Shown: positions 26,623-34,799 of the stretch, piece after piece
How positions within the stretch are numbered: the stretch's first letter is position 1
Layout of the letters: the number at the start of each line of letters is the position of its first letter
Origin: CAZABP01 sp964483245
GTDB taxonomy: Bacteria > Planctomycetota > UBA1135 > UBA2386
Assembly (NCBI GenBank): GCA_964483245.1
Contig: CAZABP010000002.1
Coordinates: 169,441 to 233,440, forward strand
DNA: 64,000 nucleotides
Direction: 5' to 3'
The notes under the pieces: model-generated
Told to the model about the DNA's origin: nothing
Database searches by the model: none
The model's input: the letters and a program-made list of their open reading frames with translations, nothing else
Translations under genes and position numbers: made by a program

Positions 26623-27627
26623 CTAGCGTGAGGGCGTGGCGGCGCGCGACTGCTCCTGCAGCTGGCGCAGCTCCTGCTCGCGTTGCGCGACGAGGTTCAG
26701 CGTGCGCAGCGTGGCTTCGTCCTGCTCGAGGTTGTAGGCATCCTTCAGCGCGCGCCGGGCGTCGTCGAAGCGGTTGGCGAACAGGTGCGCGATGCCGAGG
26801 TTGTGCAGGGCCTTCCAGCGGCGGTCGGCGAGGTCGCCGGTGGCGCGGTCGGCGGCGGCGCTGTAGCTGCGGCCTGCCTCGTCCCAGTCGCCAGCACGCG
26901 CGAAGCCGTTGCCGGCCTGTAGCTCGGGCAGCTTCTTGTCGGTCTGCAGATCGACCGCGACGGTTTCCTCGTGCGGCATCAGCCGGTCCATGTAGCGCGC
27001 CGTGACGCGTTGGCGCGCGGCGGCGAGCAGCGCTGTGTGATCGATCGGCGCCGGCTCGGAATCGACGGCCGTGGTACGGGCCGAGGTGTGCTCGTCGAAC
27101 TGGACGCGGTCGACGATCGTCTCACCGGCCCCCTCGACGATCTCGAGCTGCACGGTCACGCGCGCCTGGGCCTGCCGCGTGAACATGCGCCGCGGCTGGC
27201 CGGTGCGCGGATCGACCGCGTCCTGCGCGGTGACCTCCTCCTCGACACCGTGGTACTGCGTGCCGCCGCGGATCAGCACGTCGGCCGCCTTCCAGCGTTC
27301 GAGCAGATCCATCGCCTCCTTGTCGAACGCAGTCCCACGCCGGCGGCGCAGCTCGTCCAGCATCCGATCGACGTCGCGGCGATCCAGCACCTCGAAGTCC
27401 TGCCGGCCGGTCAGCGGATTGCGCGCAGCACGCAGCGCATCCCCGAGCTCGGTCATCAGGTCGGCGGCGCCCTCACCCTGGAGCTGATCGACGGCGACCA
27501 GGTCGAATCGACCGAGGTCGACCGGCGCCGGCTTCAACACCCGGATACCGAGCGTCTGGTGCGTGGCGCAGCCAGCCAACAGTGCGAGCGACAGACAGGC
27601 GAACAGTGGACGAACGAAACGATGCAT
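26623..27627 (-). CDS. Lipoprotein with CsgG/FlgO-like domain and C-terminal TPR-like helices
   Basis: A 334-residue lipoprotein. The start at 27627 has a strong AGGAGAAGG ribosome site and gives MHRFVRPLFACLSLALLAGC (Cys20). Residues about 30-210 (IRVLKPAPVDLGRFDLVAV; FEVLDRRDVDRMLDELR; ADVLIRGGTQYHGVEEE) follow the pattern of small periplasmic CsgG or FlgO-like alpha/beta domains. Residues about 240-310 (GFARAGDWDEAGRSYSAAAD; ALHNLGIAHLFANRFDDARR) form at least two TPR-type helix pairs, and the end is a charged coiled coil (LVAQREQELRQLQEQSR). It probably assembles or anchors a cell-envelope complex. It is convergent with the oxidoreductase. Confidence 0.75.
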   Translation of the reverse strand: MHRFVRPLFACLSLALLAGCATHQTLGIRVLKPAPVDLGRFDLVAVDQLQGEGAADLMTELGDALRAARNPLTGRQDFEVLDRRDVDRMLDELRRRRGTAFDKEAMDLLERWKAADVLIRGGTQYHGVEEEVTAQDAVDPRTGQPRRMFTRQAQARVTVQLEIVEGAGETIVDRVQFDEHTSARTTAVDSEPAPIDHTALLAAARQRVTARYMDRLMPHEETVAVDLQTDKKLPELQAGNGFARAGDWDEAGRSYSAAADRATGDLADRRWKALHNLGIAHLFANRFDDARRALKDAYNLEQDEATLRTLNLVAQREQELRQLQEQSRAATPSR

Positions 27628-27755
27628 GGCGGACCTTCTCCTGCGGCGTGATCGGCAGGCGGCGCTGCCGGTCTCCACCTCGCTGCGAGCCCGCGGTGCC
27701 ATCGCGTTTTTCCGCGGTTGCGTCACATCGGGCCGGCGAAGCCGCCCTACGGGTC

Positions 27756-29999
27756 ATGGAACCCACCTCCCGCCGCCGACTGCTCCGCTGCCGTGCCCTG
27801 CTGCTGGCCGTGAGCCTGCCCGCCGCGCTGGCGGCGCAGGCGCCGGTCCGGATCGGGTCCGTCGAGGCGTATCTCCACGCCGCTGGCCCGTTCGACCATG
27901 CCGGGCAGGCTCCCGCGGTCGTGGCGGAGCATGTCGTGCGGCGTCCCGGCGCACCGTTCCTCGGGCTCGAGCTGCGTGACGTGGTCCTGCCGCCGGGCAG
28001 CATCCTCACGGTCGAGTCGCTGCGGGACGGCGACCGCCAGGAGTTCGACGCGGCGACTTGGCGCTCGCACGGTCCGTTCACGGCGTGGTTCAACGGCGAC
28101 GCCGTCCGCGTGCGGCTGATCGCCGCACCCGGCTCGCGCGGCAACGGGTTCGGCATCGCGAGCATCGCCTTCGGCACGGGTGGCAGCGCTGGCCCGCTAT
28201 CGGTCTGTGGGACCGACGACCGCTACCAGAGCTATGAGAGCCGCGTCTGCCGGCTGGTGATCCGGGAAGGGACCTCGCTGTACGTCGGGACCGCGTTCCT
28301 GGTCGAGTACATGGGCGGCGTGCTGACGGCGGGACACAACCTGTCCGGCAGCGGTCTGTCGAGCGTCACGGCGCAGTTCAACGTGCCGAAGTCCGACGCA
28401 AGCGGCGCGATCGTGCATCCGCCGGCGCGCGACCAGTACGACTGGGACAGCGCGACCGTGCGCTTCCAGCACGATGCCACCGGCGACTGGGGCCTGCTCC
28501 GGTTCAAGGTGAACTCGACGACGGCGCTGTACGCGGGCGAAGCGCAATACAACATCTACGACATCGAGAGCCCGCCGGCGTTGCAGACGAACCTGACCGT
28601 GCCGGGGCACGGGGCCGACACCACGCCGGACAAGACGTTCAACCACGTGCAGCAGAACTCGAGCGGGCCGTTGGTCGGTGTCACCGGCCACCAGCTCGAG
28701 CACCGCGTCGACACCGAGGGTGGCAACTCCGGCTCGCCGCTGGTCAATGCCGCCGGCCGGGCATTCGGCGTCCACACCAATGGTGGCTGCGATGCGACCA
28801 GCACGTCGTTCAACATCGGCTGGTCGGTGAACCACCCGGGCTTCGCGTCGGCGCGCAACACGGTCCTGCCGCTGAAGCCGAACCTCATGCCGCGTTCGAT
28901 CGCTGCGTCAGCATCCGCGATCCAGGGTGGCACCGCCGGGGTCACGGTCCGGATCGCGAATCTCGGCCGCAGCACCGCCGGCGCGTATGACGCCGGCGTC
29001 TATCTGTCGACCGACGACCAGATCACCACCGGCGACCGGCTGCTGCTGCCGGTGCCGCGCCCGACGCAGCCAGCCGGCCAGAGCAGCACGATCAACACCG
29101 CCGTGCCGATCCCGCAGGATGTCACGCCCGGCAACTACTGGATCGGCGTGCTGGCAGACCATCAGAACGCGATCGACGAGACGTTCGAGAACGACAACGC
29201 CGTCGCCAAGGCGATCCGGATCGATCTAGGCAAGGCCGACCTCGTCGGCAATCTGTTCGACGTCAACTTCCCGAACACCAGCAATCCCGGCGTCGAAGTC
29301 GAAGTCGAAGTGAACACGGCCAGCATCGGCGACATCGGTGCGCCGGCGACGCGCACCGGCGTCGTGCTGGAGTACAACGCCGTCGAACACTACGTCATGG
29401 GGATCGTCGACGTGCCGGCGATGGCACCGAACTCGACGCCGCACAAGGTCAAGCTGAAGTGCCGGATCCCATGGGCTGCGATGGGCGTCGCCAGTGCCAC
29501 GGTCAAGGCGGTCGCGGACCTCGATGGGATCGTCGGCGAGAAGTACGAGTCCAACAACAGCGGCACGTTCCGGCTGAACCGCACGATCAACGAGTACTCC
29601 GCCGCCGGCCGCGACCTCGTGTTCCGTCCGGTGTATCCGGTCGTGTCGGAACGGCACGCATCGATCTCGACCAAGGAGGGCGGCACGCTGCTGTTCTCGG
29701 TGCTGTCGCAGGACCTCGCCGACGCCAACTACGTGATGGTCTGGAGCGCCAACCCGGGTCTGTTCCAGTACGACGCGTTCAGCGACTTCAGCCTGACCAA
29801 CATCAACACGCCGACGTTCTGGTACTGGTGGTCGAGCACCAACCGGCGCTGGGGCGCGCGTGCGGCCGAGCTGCGTGTGCCGAAGCTGCCGTCACCGCTC
29901 GCGTTCACGGTGCACACGCACGCGCTGTTCTTCGATCAGAGCATGGCCTTCCGCGGTGTCGGCGCCGGCAGCGTGCAGACCACGTTCACGGCGCAGTAG
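27756..29999 (+). CDS. Secreted trypsin-like serine protease with CARDB-type repeats
   Basis: A 747-residue secreted protein; start at 27756 with signal RRRLLRCRALLLAVSLPAALAAQ cleaved near AAQ. A chymotrypsin-fold domain (residues about 140-365) has an apparent complete triad: His194 in VLTAGHNL, Asp244 in TGDWGLLRF and Ser325 in GGNSGSPL. From about residue 375 come two CARDB-like beta-sandwich repeats; the first (PNLMPRSIAASASAIQGG, then ENDNAVAKAIRID) is clear, the second ends KYESNNSGTFRLN. The C-terminal 100 residues have aromatic clusters (FWYWWSS). CARDB domains often bind cell surfaces or substrates. The last 14 bases overlap a convergent gene. Confidence 0.85.
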   Translation: MEPTSRRRLLRCRALLLAVSLPAALAAQAPVRIGSVEAYLHAAGPFDHAGQAPAVVAEHVVRRPGAPFLGLELRDVVLPPGSILTVESLRDGDRQEFDAATWRSHGPFTAWFNGDAVRVRLIAAPGSRGNGFGIASIAFGTGGSAGPLSVCGTDDRYQSYESRVCRLVIREGTSLYVGTAFLVEYMGGVLTAGHNLSGSGLSSVTAQFNVPKSDASGAIVHPPARDQYDWDSATVRFQHDATGDWGLLRFKVNSTTALYAGEAQYNIYDIESPPALQTNLTVPGHGADTTPDKTFNHVQQNSSGPLVGVTGHQLEHRVDTEGGNSGSPLVNAAGRAFGVHTNGGCDATSTSFNIGWSVNHPGFASARNTVLPLKPNLMPRSIAASASAIQGGTAGVTVRIANLGRSTAGAYDAGVYLSTDDQITTGDRLLLPVPRPTQPAGQSSTINTAVPIPQDVTPGNYWIGVLADHQNAIDETFENDNAVAKAIRIDLGKADLVGNLFDVNFPNTSNPGVEVEVEVNTASIGDIGAPATRTGVVLEYNAVEHYVMGIVDVPAMAPNSTPHKVKLKCRIPWAAMGVASATVKAVADLDGIVGEKYESNNSGTFRLNRTINEYSAAGRDLVFRPVYPVVSERHASISTKEGGTLLFSVLSQDLADANYVMVWSANPGLFQYDAFSDFSLTNINTPTFWYWWSSTNRRWGARAAELRVPKLPSPLAFTVHTHALFFDQSMAFRGVGAGSVQTTFTAQ

Positions 30000-32766
30000 C
30001 CTCAGCCGCGCGCGGCACCGGCACGACCAGGAAGCCGACCGCATAGACCGCCGCGGCGATCAGGAACACGTTGGTGAACCCGATCGCCATGCTCAGCAGG
30101 ATGCAGAAGATCGACGCGAACACCGACAGGAAGCCGTTGATCGCCCAGGCCCACGGCACCAGCTGAGGCGCGCCGCGTTCGATCAGCCGGATCCCGGTCG
30201 GGAACGGCATGCCGAGCGCGATCCCCAGCGGCAGCAGCAGCGCCACGGTCACCGCCGCGCGACCGGCGAACGGCAATCCGATCAACTCCGGCAGCAGCAG
30301 GTTGACGCCGGCGATCGTGAGGCCGGTCGCAGTCAGGATCCCGAGCAGCAGGCCGAACAGCGGCGCGCGCCGATCCACCGGGATCCGGCTGCCGAGGAAC
30401 GAACCGATCCCGGCGAAGCCGAGCATCGACGTCAGCACGATCGACAGCGAATAGGTCGGGTGCCCGAGGAAGATCACGAGCTTCTGCATCAGCGCGATCT
30501 CGAGCAGCATGAACCCGAGCCCGAGCGCCGCGAAGTAGGCGAACCAGCGCAGCTTCTGCGGGGTCGGCACACCGCTGCGTTGCAGCCGCCGCAGCGGCAG
30601 GATCAGCAGCACGAAGCCGACCAACACGATCTGTCCCAGCGACGCGAGCAGCACCGCATGTCCGACCGGATAGTCGGTGTGATAGCGCTGCAGGTCGGAC
30701 ATCCCTTCGTCCCGTTTGCCGAGCAGCCCGCTGTACTTGTAGTAGTTGAAGAAGAACGGCGTGTCGTCCGTGCACGGACTGACGTCGTACGGATAGTCGT
30801 CGACGAACTCCGCGCGCGCAGCCGGATCGGCGGTCAGCAGCCGCGAGTAGTGCTCGCGCGTCCACCAGAAGCCGTCGCACAACTGCCGCCCGAGCGCCGT
30901 TGCTTCGTCGAGCAGGACCGCCAGCGCCGTCGCGCGCGACGGCTCCTGGATCCCGGGCACGGCGGCGAGCGCGTGTGCTGCCCCGGCGTCGTCCGCCTGC
31001 AGCCGCGCGAGCAACGCGTCGACGAGCGCGTTCGCCAGCGGTTCCAGATCACCATCCGGCAGCGCCAGCGACCCCGCGGCCAGCCGGCTGCGGAAGAACT
31101 TCTGCGCCTGGAACGGCACGTCGGCCGGCAGGTCGTACGGCGCCGTGCGGCGCAACGGATCGAACACGAAGCCGCGGAACCCCTGCCGGGCGGCGAACTG
31201 CGTCAGATCGTCGATCTCGGCCGCCGTGAACGGCCCGCGTTTGATCATCGTCGACCCCCAGTGTTGGCCGCAGAAGACCGCGATCTGGGCCGCGGGGTCC
31301 GCAACGCCGAGTTCCGCCAGCGCCGTGTATGCGATGTGTGCGAGGCGCAGCGTCTCGCGCGGCTGCCGCGGATGGTTCAGCAGGAACCGCGAGTAGTTGA
31401 CGTAGCCGCCGTCCTCGAGGTGCGCATAGAACTCCTGCACCGCCTCGACCGTGTACAGATAGCTCTCGGTCAGCGTGTACGCCCCCGTGCTGAGCGCCGT
31501 GAACGAGTCCACGCCGCTCATCTGGATCACGTCGTACTTGCGGTCGCCATGGCGCAGGAACGAGCGACCTTCCCCGTGCACGAGGTGGATCCGATCGGAG
31601 TACGCGTGTGCGCCGGGCCGGAACAGTCCACCGAGATACGTGTCGTAGGTCTCGGTGACCATCTGCAGCATCGCGGTGTTGATCTCGACCGCGTCGATGT
31701 GCCGCGCGCCGTGCTGCAGCGCGACCATGACGTCGACACCGCCGCCGACGCCGATGACCAGCACGTCGGGATCTGCGCCGCCACGCGCGGCGAACGCGCG
31801 GTAAGCGCTCGCCGCCTGCGTGTCGTCGAGGAACGCGAACTGCTCCAACCTGCCGGCACCTTCGACCAACATCGTCGGTGCCACGCCGTCCTGGCCGACC
31901 ATCCGATGCCCGACCGGACGCCAGTCGACGGCGCCGAAGTCACCGCCCATGAACGGCGACATCCCGTCGATGTGCGCCGTGATCTGCACCTCGGACGTTG
32001 CGCTGGGCAGCCGCGTCTCGAGGTTCTGCTCGCCGAACTTCGCGATCTCCTTGTTGGGGGCGAGCGGCACCTCCCAGCGCAGCGGTGGGATGCCGAGCGC
32101 CGGTACGCCTCCGGTCGCGCCGCCGAGGACCACGAGCGCGAGCACCAGCGCCGGGATGCTGCGCAACGCCGCGCCGAAGCCGGCCTGCAGTGCAAACAGG
32201 AATCCGGCGACGACGCCGGCGCTGCCGGCCACGAAGATCACCTCGGCTGCGTGCAGCCGCTGCAGTACGAACACGCTCAACGCGCCGCCGAGCGCCGACC
32301 CGACCAGATCGACGAAGTAGACGCGGTTCACCTGCCGCGCGTAGCGCGTCAGTGCCGTCCCGATCGCGAGCCCGCCGAGCAGGAACGGGCCGGTGATCAG
32401 CAGATACAGCAGCAGCAGCGCGAAGAAGTTGCGCAGGTCCTGCCACAGTCCGAGCGAGTCGATGCGGACCGTCGTGACCAGGCAGAGCGCCAGCATGACG
32501 CTGAACCCGTAGGCGACCGCCAACCGCGCGAGCTGGCGTTCGGCCCCGCCCTGGCGCAGCCCCTCCTTGCGTGCCGTCAGCAGGCTGCCGGCAGCCCCGA
32601 AGCCGAGCATCGCGATCGACACCACCATGTAGGTGAGGTGGTGCCACATCAGGATCGCGAAGACCCGGGTCAGCGCGATCTCGAACAGCAGGATCGAGAA
32701 TGCGAGCAGGAAGACGCCTGCGTAAACGAGCCGGGGAGCGGGATGGGGCGTGGCGGACTCGGTCAT
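29986..32766 (-). CDS. Large integral membrane protein with spermidine-synthase-like domain
   Basis: A 926-residue protein in three parts: about seven N-terminal membrane helices (VYAGVFLLAFSILLFEIALT onward), a soluble central part, and about seven C-terminal helices (VLLASLGQIVLVGFVLLILP onward). The central part contains a class I methyltransferase-type Rossmann fold, VLVIGVGGGVDVMVALQHG and IDAVEINTAML, as in polyamine aminopropyltransferases; later MSGVDSFTALSTGAYTLTES also matches spermidine-synthase-like proteins. Such membrane-embedded versions are common in planctomycetes and myxobacteria, and their reaction is unknown. Polyamine synthesis is not proven. It is convergent with the protease gene and divergent from the Fur-like gene. 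Confidence 0.85.
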   Translation of the reverse strand: MTESATPHPAPRLVYAGVFLLAFSILLFEIALTRVFAILMWHHLTYMVVSIAMLGFGAAGSLLTARKEGLRQGGAERQLARLAVAYGFSVMLALCLVTTVRIDSLGLWQDLRNFFALLLLYLLITGPFLLGGLAIGTALTRYARQVNRVYFVDLVGSALGGALSVFVLQRLHAAEVIFVAGSAGVVAGFLFALQAGFGAALRSIPALVLALVVLGGATGGVPALGIPPLRWEVPLAPNKEIAKFGEQNLETRLPSATSEVQITAHIDGMSPFMGGDFGAVDWRPVGHRMVGQDGVAPTMLVEGAGRLEQFAFLDDTQAASAYRAFAARGGADPDVLVIGVGGGVDVMVALQHGARHIDAVEINTAMLQMVTETYDTYLGGLFRPGAHAYSDRIHLVHGEGRSFLRHGDRKYDVIQMSGVDSFTALSTGAYTLTESYLYTVEAVQEFYAHLEDGGYVNYSRFLLNHPRQPRETLRLAHIAYTALAELGVADPAAQIAVFCGQHWGSTMIKRGPFTAAEIDDLTQFAARQGFRGFVFDPLRRTAPYDLPADVPFQAQKFFRSRLAAGSLALPDGDLEPLANALVDALLARLQADDAGAAHALAAVPGIQEPSRATALAVLLDEATALGRQLCDGFWWTREHYSRLLTADPAARAEFVDDYPYDVSPCTDDTPFFFNYYKYSGLLGKRDEGMSDLQRYHTDYPVGHAVLLASLGQIVLVGFVLLILPLRRLQRSGVPTPQKLRWFAYFAALGLGFMLLEIALMQKLVIFLGHPTYSLSIVLTSMLGFAGIGSFLGSRIPVDRRAPLFGLLLGILTATGLTIAGVNLLLPELIGLPFAGRAAVTVALLLPLGIALGMPFPTGIRLIERGAPQLVPWAWAINGFLSVFASIFCILLSMAIGFTNVFLIAAAVYAVGFLVVPVPRAAEATAP

Positions 32767-32888
32767 CGCGGGCGGAGGGGCGCAGGATGCTACCCCCGGG
32801 CTCCGGGTGCCCGCGGCCGGCGGTACTCGTCGGGCGGTGGAAGTTCACCGCCGCGTTGCCGCGGTTCGGCCGGCGCCATCGGCGGAAG

Positions 32889-32907
32889 CGGGCCGCATCG
32901 CGGCCCG
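32889..32907. promoter_or_regulatory. GC hairpin in the fur-side intergenic region
   Basis: CGGGCCGC, ATC, GCGGCCCG forms an 8-bp perfect stem with a three-base loop in the 248-base gap between the divergent spermidine-synthase-like gene and the Fur-like gene. It may be a structured leader or merely GC-rich symmetry. There is no T tract, so it is not called a terminator. Confidence 0.3.
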
Positions 32908-32959
32908 GCGGGTGTGCCCCGGTGCACCTGCGCCGGATCCACAGGCATGGTGAACAGCG

Positions 32960-32969
32960 CCCCCCCCCC
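32960..32969. repeat. C10 homopolymer tract upstream of the Fur-like gene
   Basis: Ten consecutive C residues lie directly before a possible -35 (TTGCGA, 32976-32981) and the Fur-box-like site. A homopolymer of this length is prone to slippage, so it could change promoter spacing between cells. It is the only such run I noticed in an intergenic region of the window. Confidence 0.6.
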
Positions 32970-32976
32970 GCTTGGT

Positions 32977-32991
32977 TGCGAATCTTTCTCA
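32977..32991 (+). promoter_or_regulatory. Fur-box-like site and possible promoter
   Basis: TGCGAATCTTTCTCA fits the 7-1-7 Fur/PerR pattern TGAnAATnATTnTCA at 10 of 12 defined positions. It lies 24 bases before the proposed TTG start of the Fur-family gene and overlaps a weak promoter reading (TTGCGA, 15-base spacer, GATAGG at 32997-33002). Together these suggest autoregulation. The match was judged by eye. Confidence 0.45.
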
Positions 32992-33014
32992 TCCGCGATA
33001 GGTTCGCGCGCCGC

Positions 33015-33476
33015 TTGGACCCGAACCCGGAGCCACGTCTCGCCGAGCTGGAACATCGCTGCCGCGAAGCCGGCCTGCCGTTGACCGTGCAGCGTCGCCT
33101 CGTGCTCAGCTGCATGCTCGCGCGGACCGACCACCCGACCGCCGAGGACGTCTTCCAGGACGTCGCGCGGAAGTTGCCGGGTGTTTCGCGCGGAACGGTC
33201 TACCGTGCGCTCGACACGCTGGTCGGGCTCGGCGCGATCCACCGCGTCTGCCATCCAGGTTCCGCGGCGCGCTACGACGCGAAGCTGCACCGCCACCATC
33301 ACCTGATCTGCGATCGGTGCGGTGGCATGTCCGACCTCGAAGCCCCGGGTCTCGACGACCTGCGGGTGCCGGATCTCGGCGAGCTCGGCTTCGCGGTGCG
33401 TGATTATTCCGTGCAGTTCCGTGGCATCTGCCGGCGTTGCGCATCCGGGCCGGTGGGCCGGGCGAACGAGGCCTGA
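33015..33476 (+). CDS. Fur/PerR family transcriptional repressor
   Basis: A 153-residue metalloregulator. The winged helix is PLTVQRRLVLSCMLARTDHP with TAEDVFQDVARKLPGVSRGTVYRALDTL (recognition helix SRGTVYRALD). The dimerisation domain has the His cluster HRHHHLICDRCG and two CxxC pairs (CDRC and CRRC), the structural zinc site usual in PerR and Fur proteins. No ATG is suitably placed; a TTG at 33015 begins LDPNPEPRLAELEHR and is the best start, though a slightly earlier start or leaderless message is possible. It stands directly before a cytochrome c peroxidase gene, which favours a PerR-like peroxide-sensing role over iron uptake control. Confidence 0.85.
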   Translation: MDPNPEPRLAELEHRCREAGLPLTVQRRLVLSCMLARTDHPTAEDVFQDVARKLPGVSRGTVYRALDTLVGLGAIHRVCHPGSAARYDAKLHRHHHLICDRCGGMSDLEAPGLDDLRVPDLGELGFAVRDYSVQFRGICRRCASGPVGRANEA

Positions 33477-33512
33477 TTCCCGCATCCCCTCCACGAGCAG
33501 GAGATCCCGACG

Positions 33513-34799
33513 ATGAACCCACATCTCTCCAGCCTGCTGCTGTTCGCAGTCGGCTCGTTGGCGGCCAGCGGCGCCGCACAGCGCACGGCGCCGCACGGTG
33601 CGACCGACTTCGCCGAGCAGCGGCGCATGCTCGCCGCGTTCGCCGCGGCCGGCGATGGGATCACAGCACCACCCGGGGTCGATCGCGCGCTGTGGAACCT
33701 GTTCGCCGTGCCCGGCGCGACGCGCGAGCAGGTGGCACTCGGCGAGCGGCTCTACTTCGATCCCCGCCTCTCCCGTGACGGCACGGTTTCCTGCGCCACG
33801 TGCCACGACGTCGACCGCAGCTTCACCGACCTGCGTCCGGTCTCCGAGGGGATCGGGGGGCAGCTCGGCCGGCGCAACGCGCCGACGGTGATGAACGCCG
33901 TCCTGATCCAACCGCTGTTCTGGGACGGCCGGTCGCCGACGCTCGCGCATCAGGCCGGCCAGCCGATCCTGAATCCGATCGAGATGGGGATGCCGGATCG
34001 CGACAGCGTCGTCGCGAAGCTGCGGCAGACCGACGACTACGCCGAGGCGTTCCAGCGCGCGTTCGGCCGGCCGCTCGACTATGCCGCCATCGAGGCCGCG
34101 CTGGCTGCGTTCGAGCAGACACTCGTGTTCCTCGACGCGCCGTTCGACCGCTTCCTGGCCGGGGACGAGAGCGCGATCCCGGCCGATGCGAAACAGGGTT
34201 GGGAGCTGTTCAACGGCAAGGCGCGCTGCGCCGCCTGCCATCCGATCAACGCGACGAATCCACTCGGCACCGACTTCCGCTTCCACAACATCGGAGTCTC
34301 GGCGCACAACCAGGACTTCGAGCAGCTCGCGCAGCAGGCGTTGCAGGCGCTGGCGCAGGATTCCTCCGAGCAGGCGCTCGACCGCCTCGCGCTCGGCACC
34401 GACCTCAGCGAGCTCGGCCGCTTCATGGTGACGCGCAACTACGCCGACGTCGGCGCGTTCCGCACGCCGCAGCTGCGCAACATCGGGATCACGCCGCAGT
34501 ACATGCACGACGGCTCGATGCAGACGCTGTGGGACGTCATGGATCACTACAACAAGGGTGGCGAAGTCAACGCGTTCCTCGATGGCGGCATCGAGGCGCT
34601 CGCGTTGACCGAGCAGGAGATCGACCAGGTGGTCGCGTTCCTGTTCACGCTGACCGACCGCAACTTCGCGGCGCAGAACGAGCGTGAGCTGAAGGCGCAG
34701 CGCGAGCGTGCGCAGAAGCAGCGCCCGTTCCGTGACAATGAGCTCGCGCACCGCAACCGGTTGATCTTCGAGGCACGCGTGCTGGGAGAGAAGCGATGA
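33513..34799 (+). CDS. Di-haem cytochrome c peroxidase
   Basis: A 428-residue periplasmic enzyme that reduces hydrogen peroxide with electrons from small cytochromes. Signal peptide MNPHLSSLLLFAVGSLAASG; ribosome site AGCAGGAG just upstream. Two haem-attachment motifs occur, CATCH (Cys94, Cys97, His98) and CAACH (Cys239, Cys242, His243). Family blocks GERLYFDPRLSRDGTVSC, GQLGRRNAPTVMNAV and FWDGRSPTLAHQAGQPI are present, plus FRTPQLRNIGITPQYMHDGS near the second haem. It is longer than the classical enzyme owing to a C-terminal charged tail (ERELKAQRERAQKQRP). It begins 36 bases after the Fur-like gene and overlaps the next gene by four bases. Confidence 0.95.
   Translation: MNPHLSSLLLFAVGSLAASGAAQRTAPHGATDFAEQRRMLAAFAAAGDGITAPPGVDRALWNLFAVPGATREQVALGERLYFDPRLSRDGTVSCATCHDVDRSFTDLRPVSEGIGGQLGRRNAPTVMNAVLIQPLFWDGRSPTLAHQAGQPILNPIEMGMPDRDSVVAKLRQTDDYAEAFQRAFGRPLDYAAIEAALAAFEQTLVFLDAPFDRFLAGDESAIPADAKQGWELFNGKARCAACHPINATNPLGTDFRFHNIGVSAHNQDFEQLAQQALQALAQDSSEQALDRLALGTDLSELGRFMVTRNYADVGAFRTPQLRNIGITPQYMHDGSMQTLWDVMDHYNKGGEVNAFLDGGIEALALTEQEIDQVVAFLFTLTDRNFAAQNERELKAQRERAQKQRPFRDNELAHRNRLIFEARVLGEKR

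Noticed and set aside
29291..29312. Short triplet-type repeat (GTCGAA units) inside the protease gene
   Set aside because: Encodes the Val-Glu run of a normal beta strand; three units are not enough to claim a functional repeat.
29860..33084. A 1074-codon open frame on the plus strand
   Set aside because: Antisense to the spermidine-synthase-like gene, whose motifs and membrane helices are clear. The composition (His, Arg, Gln) is that of a shadow.
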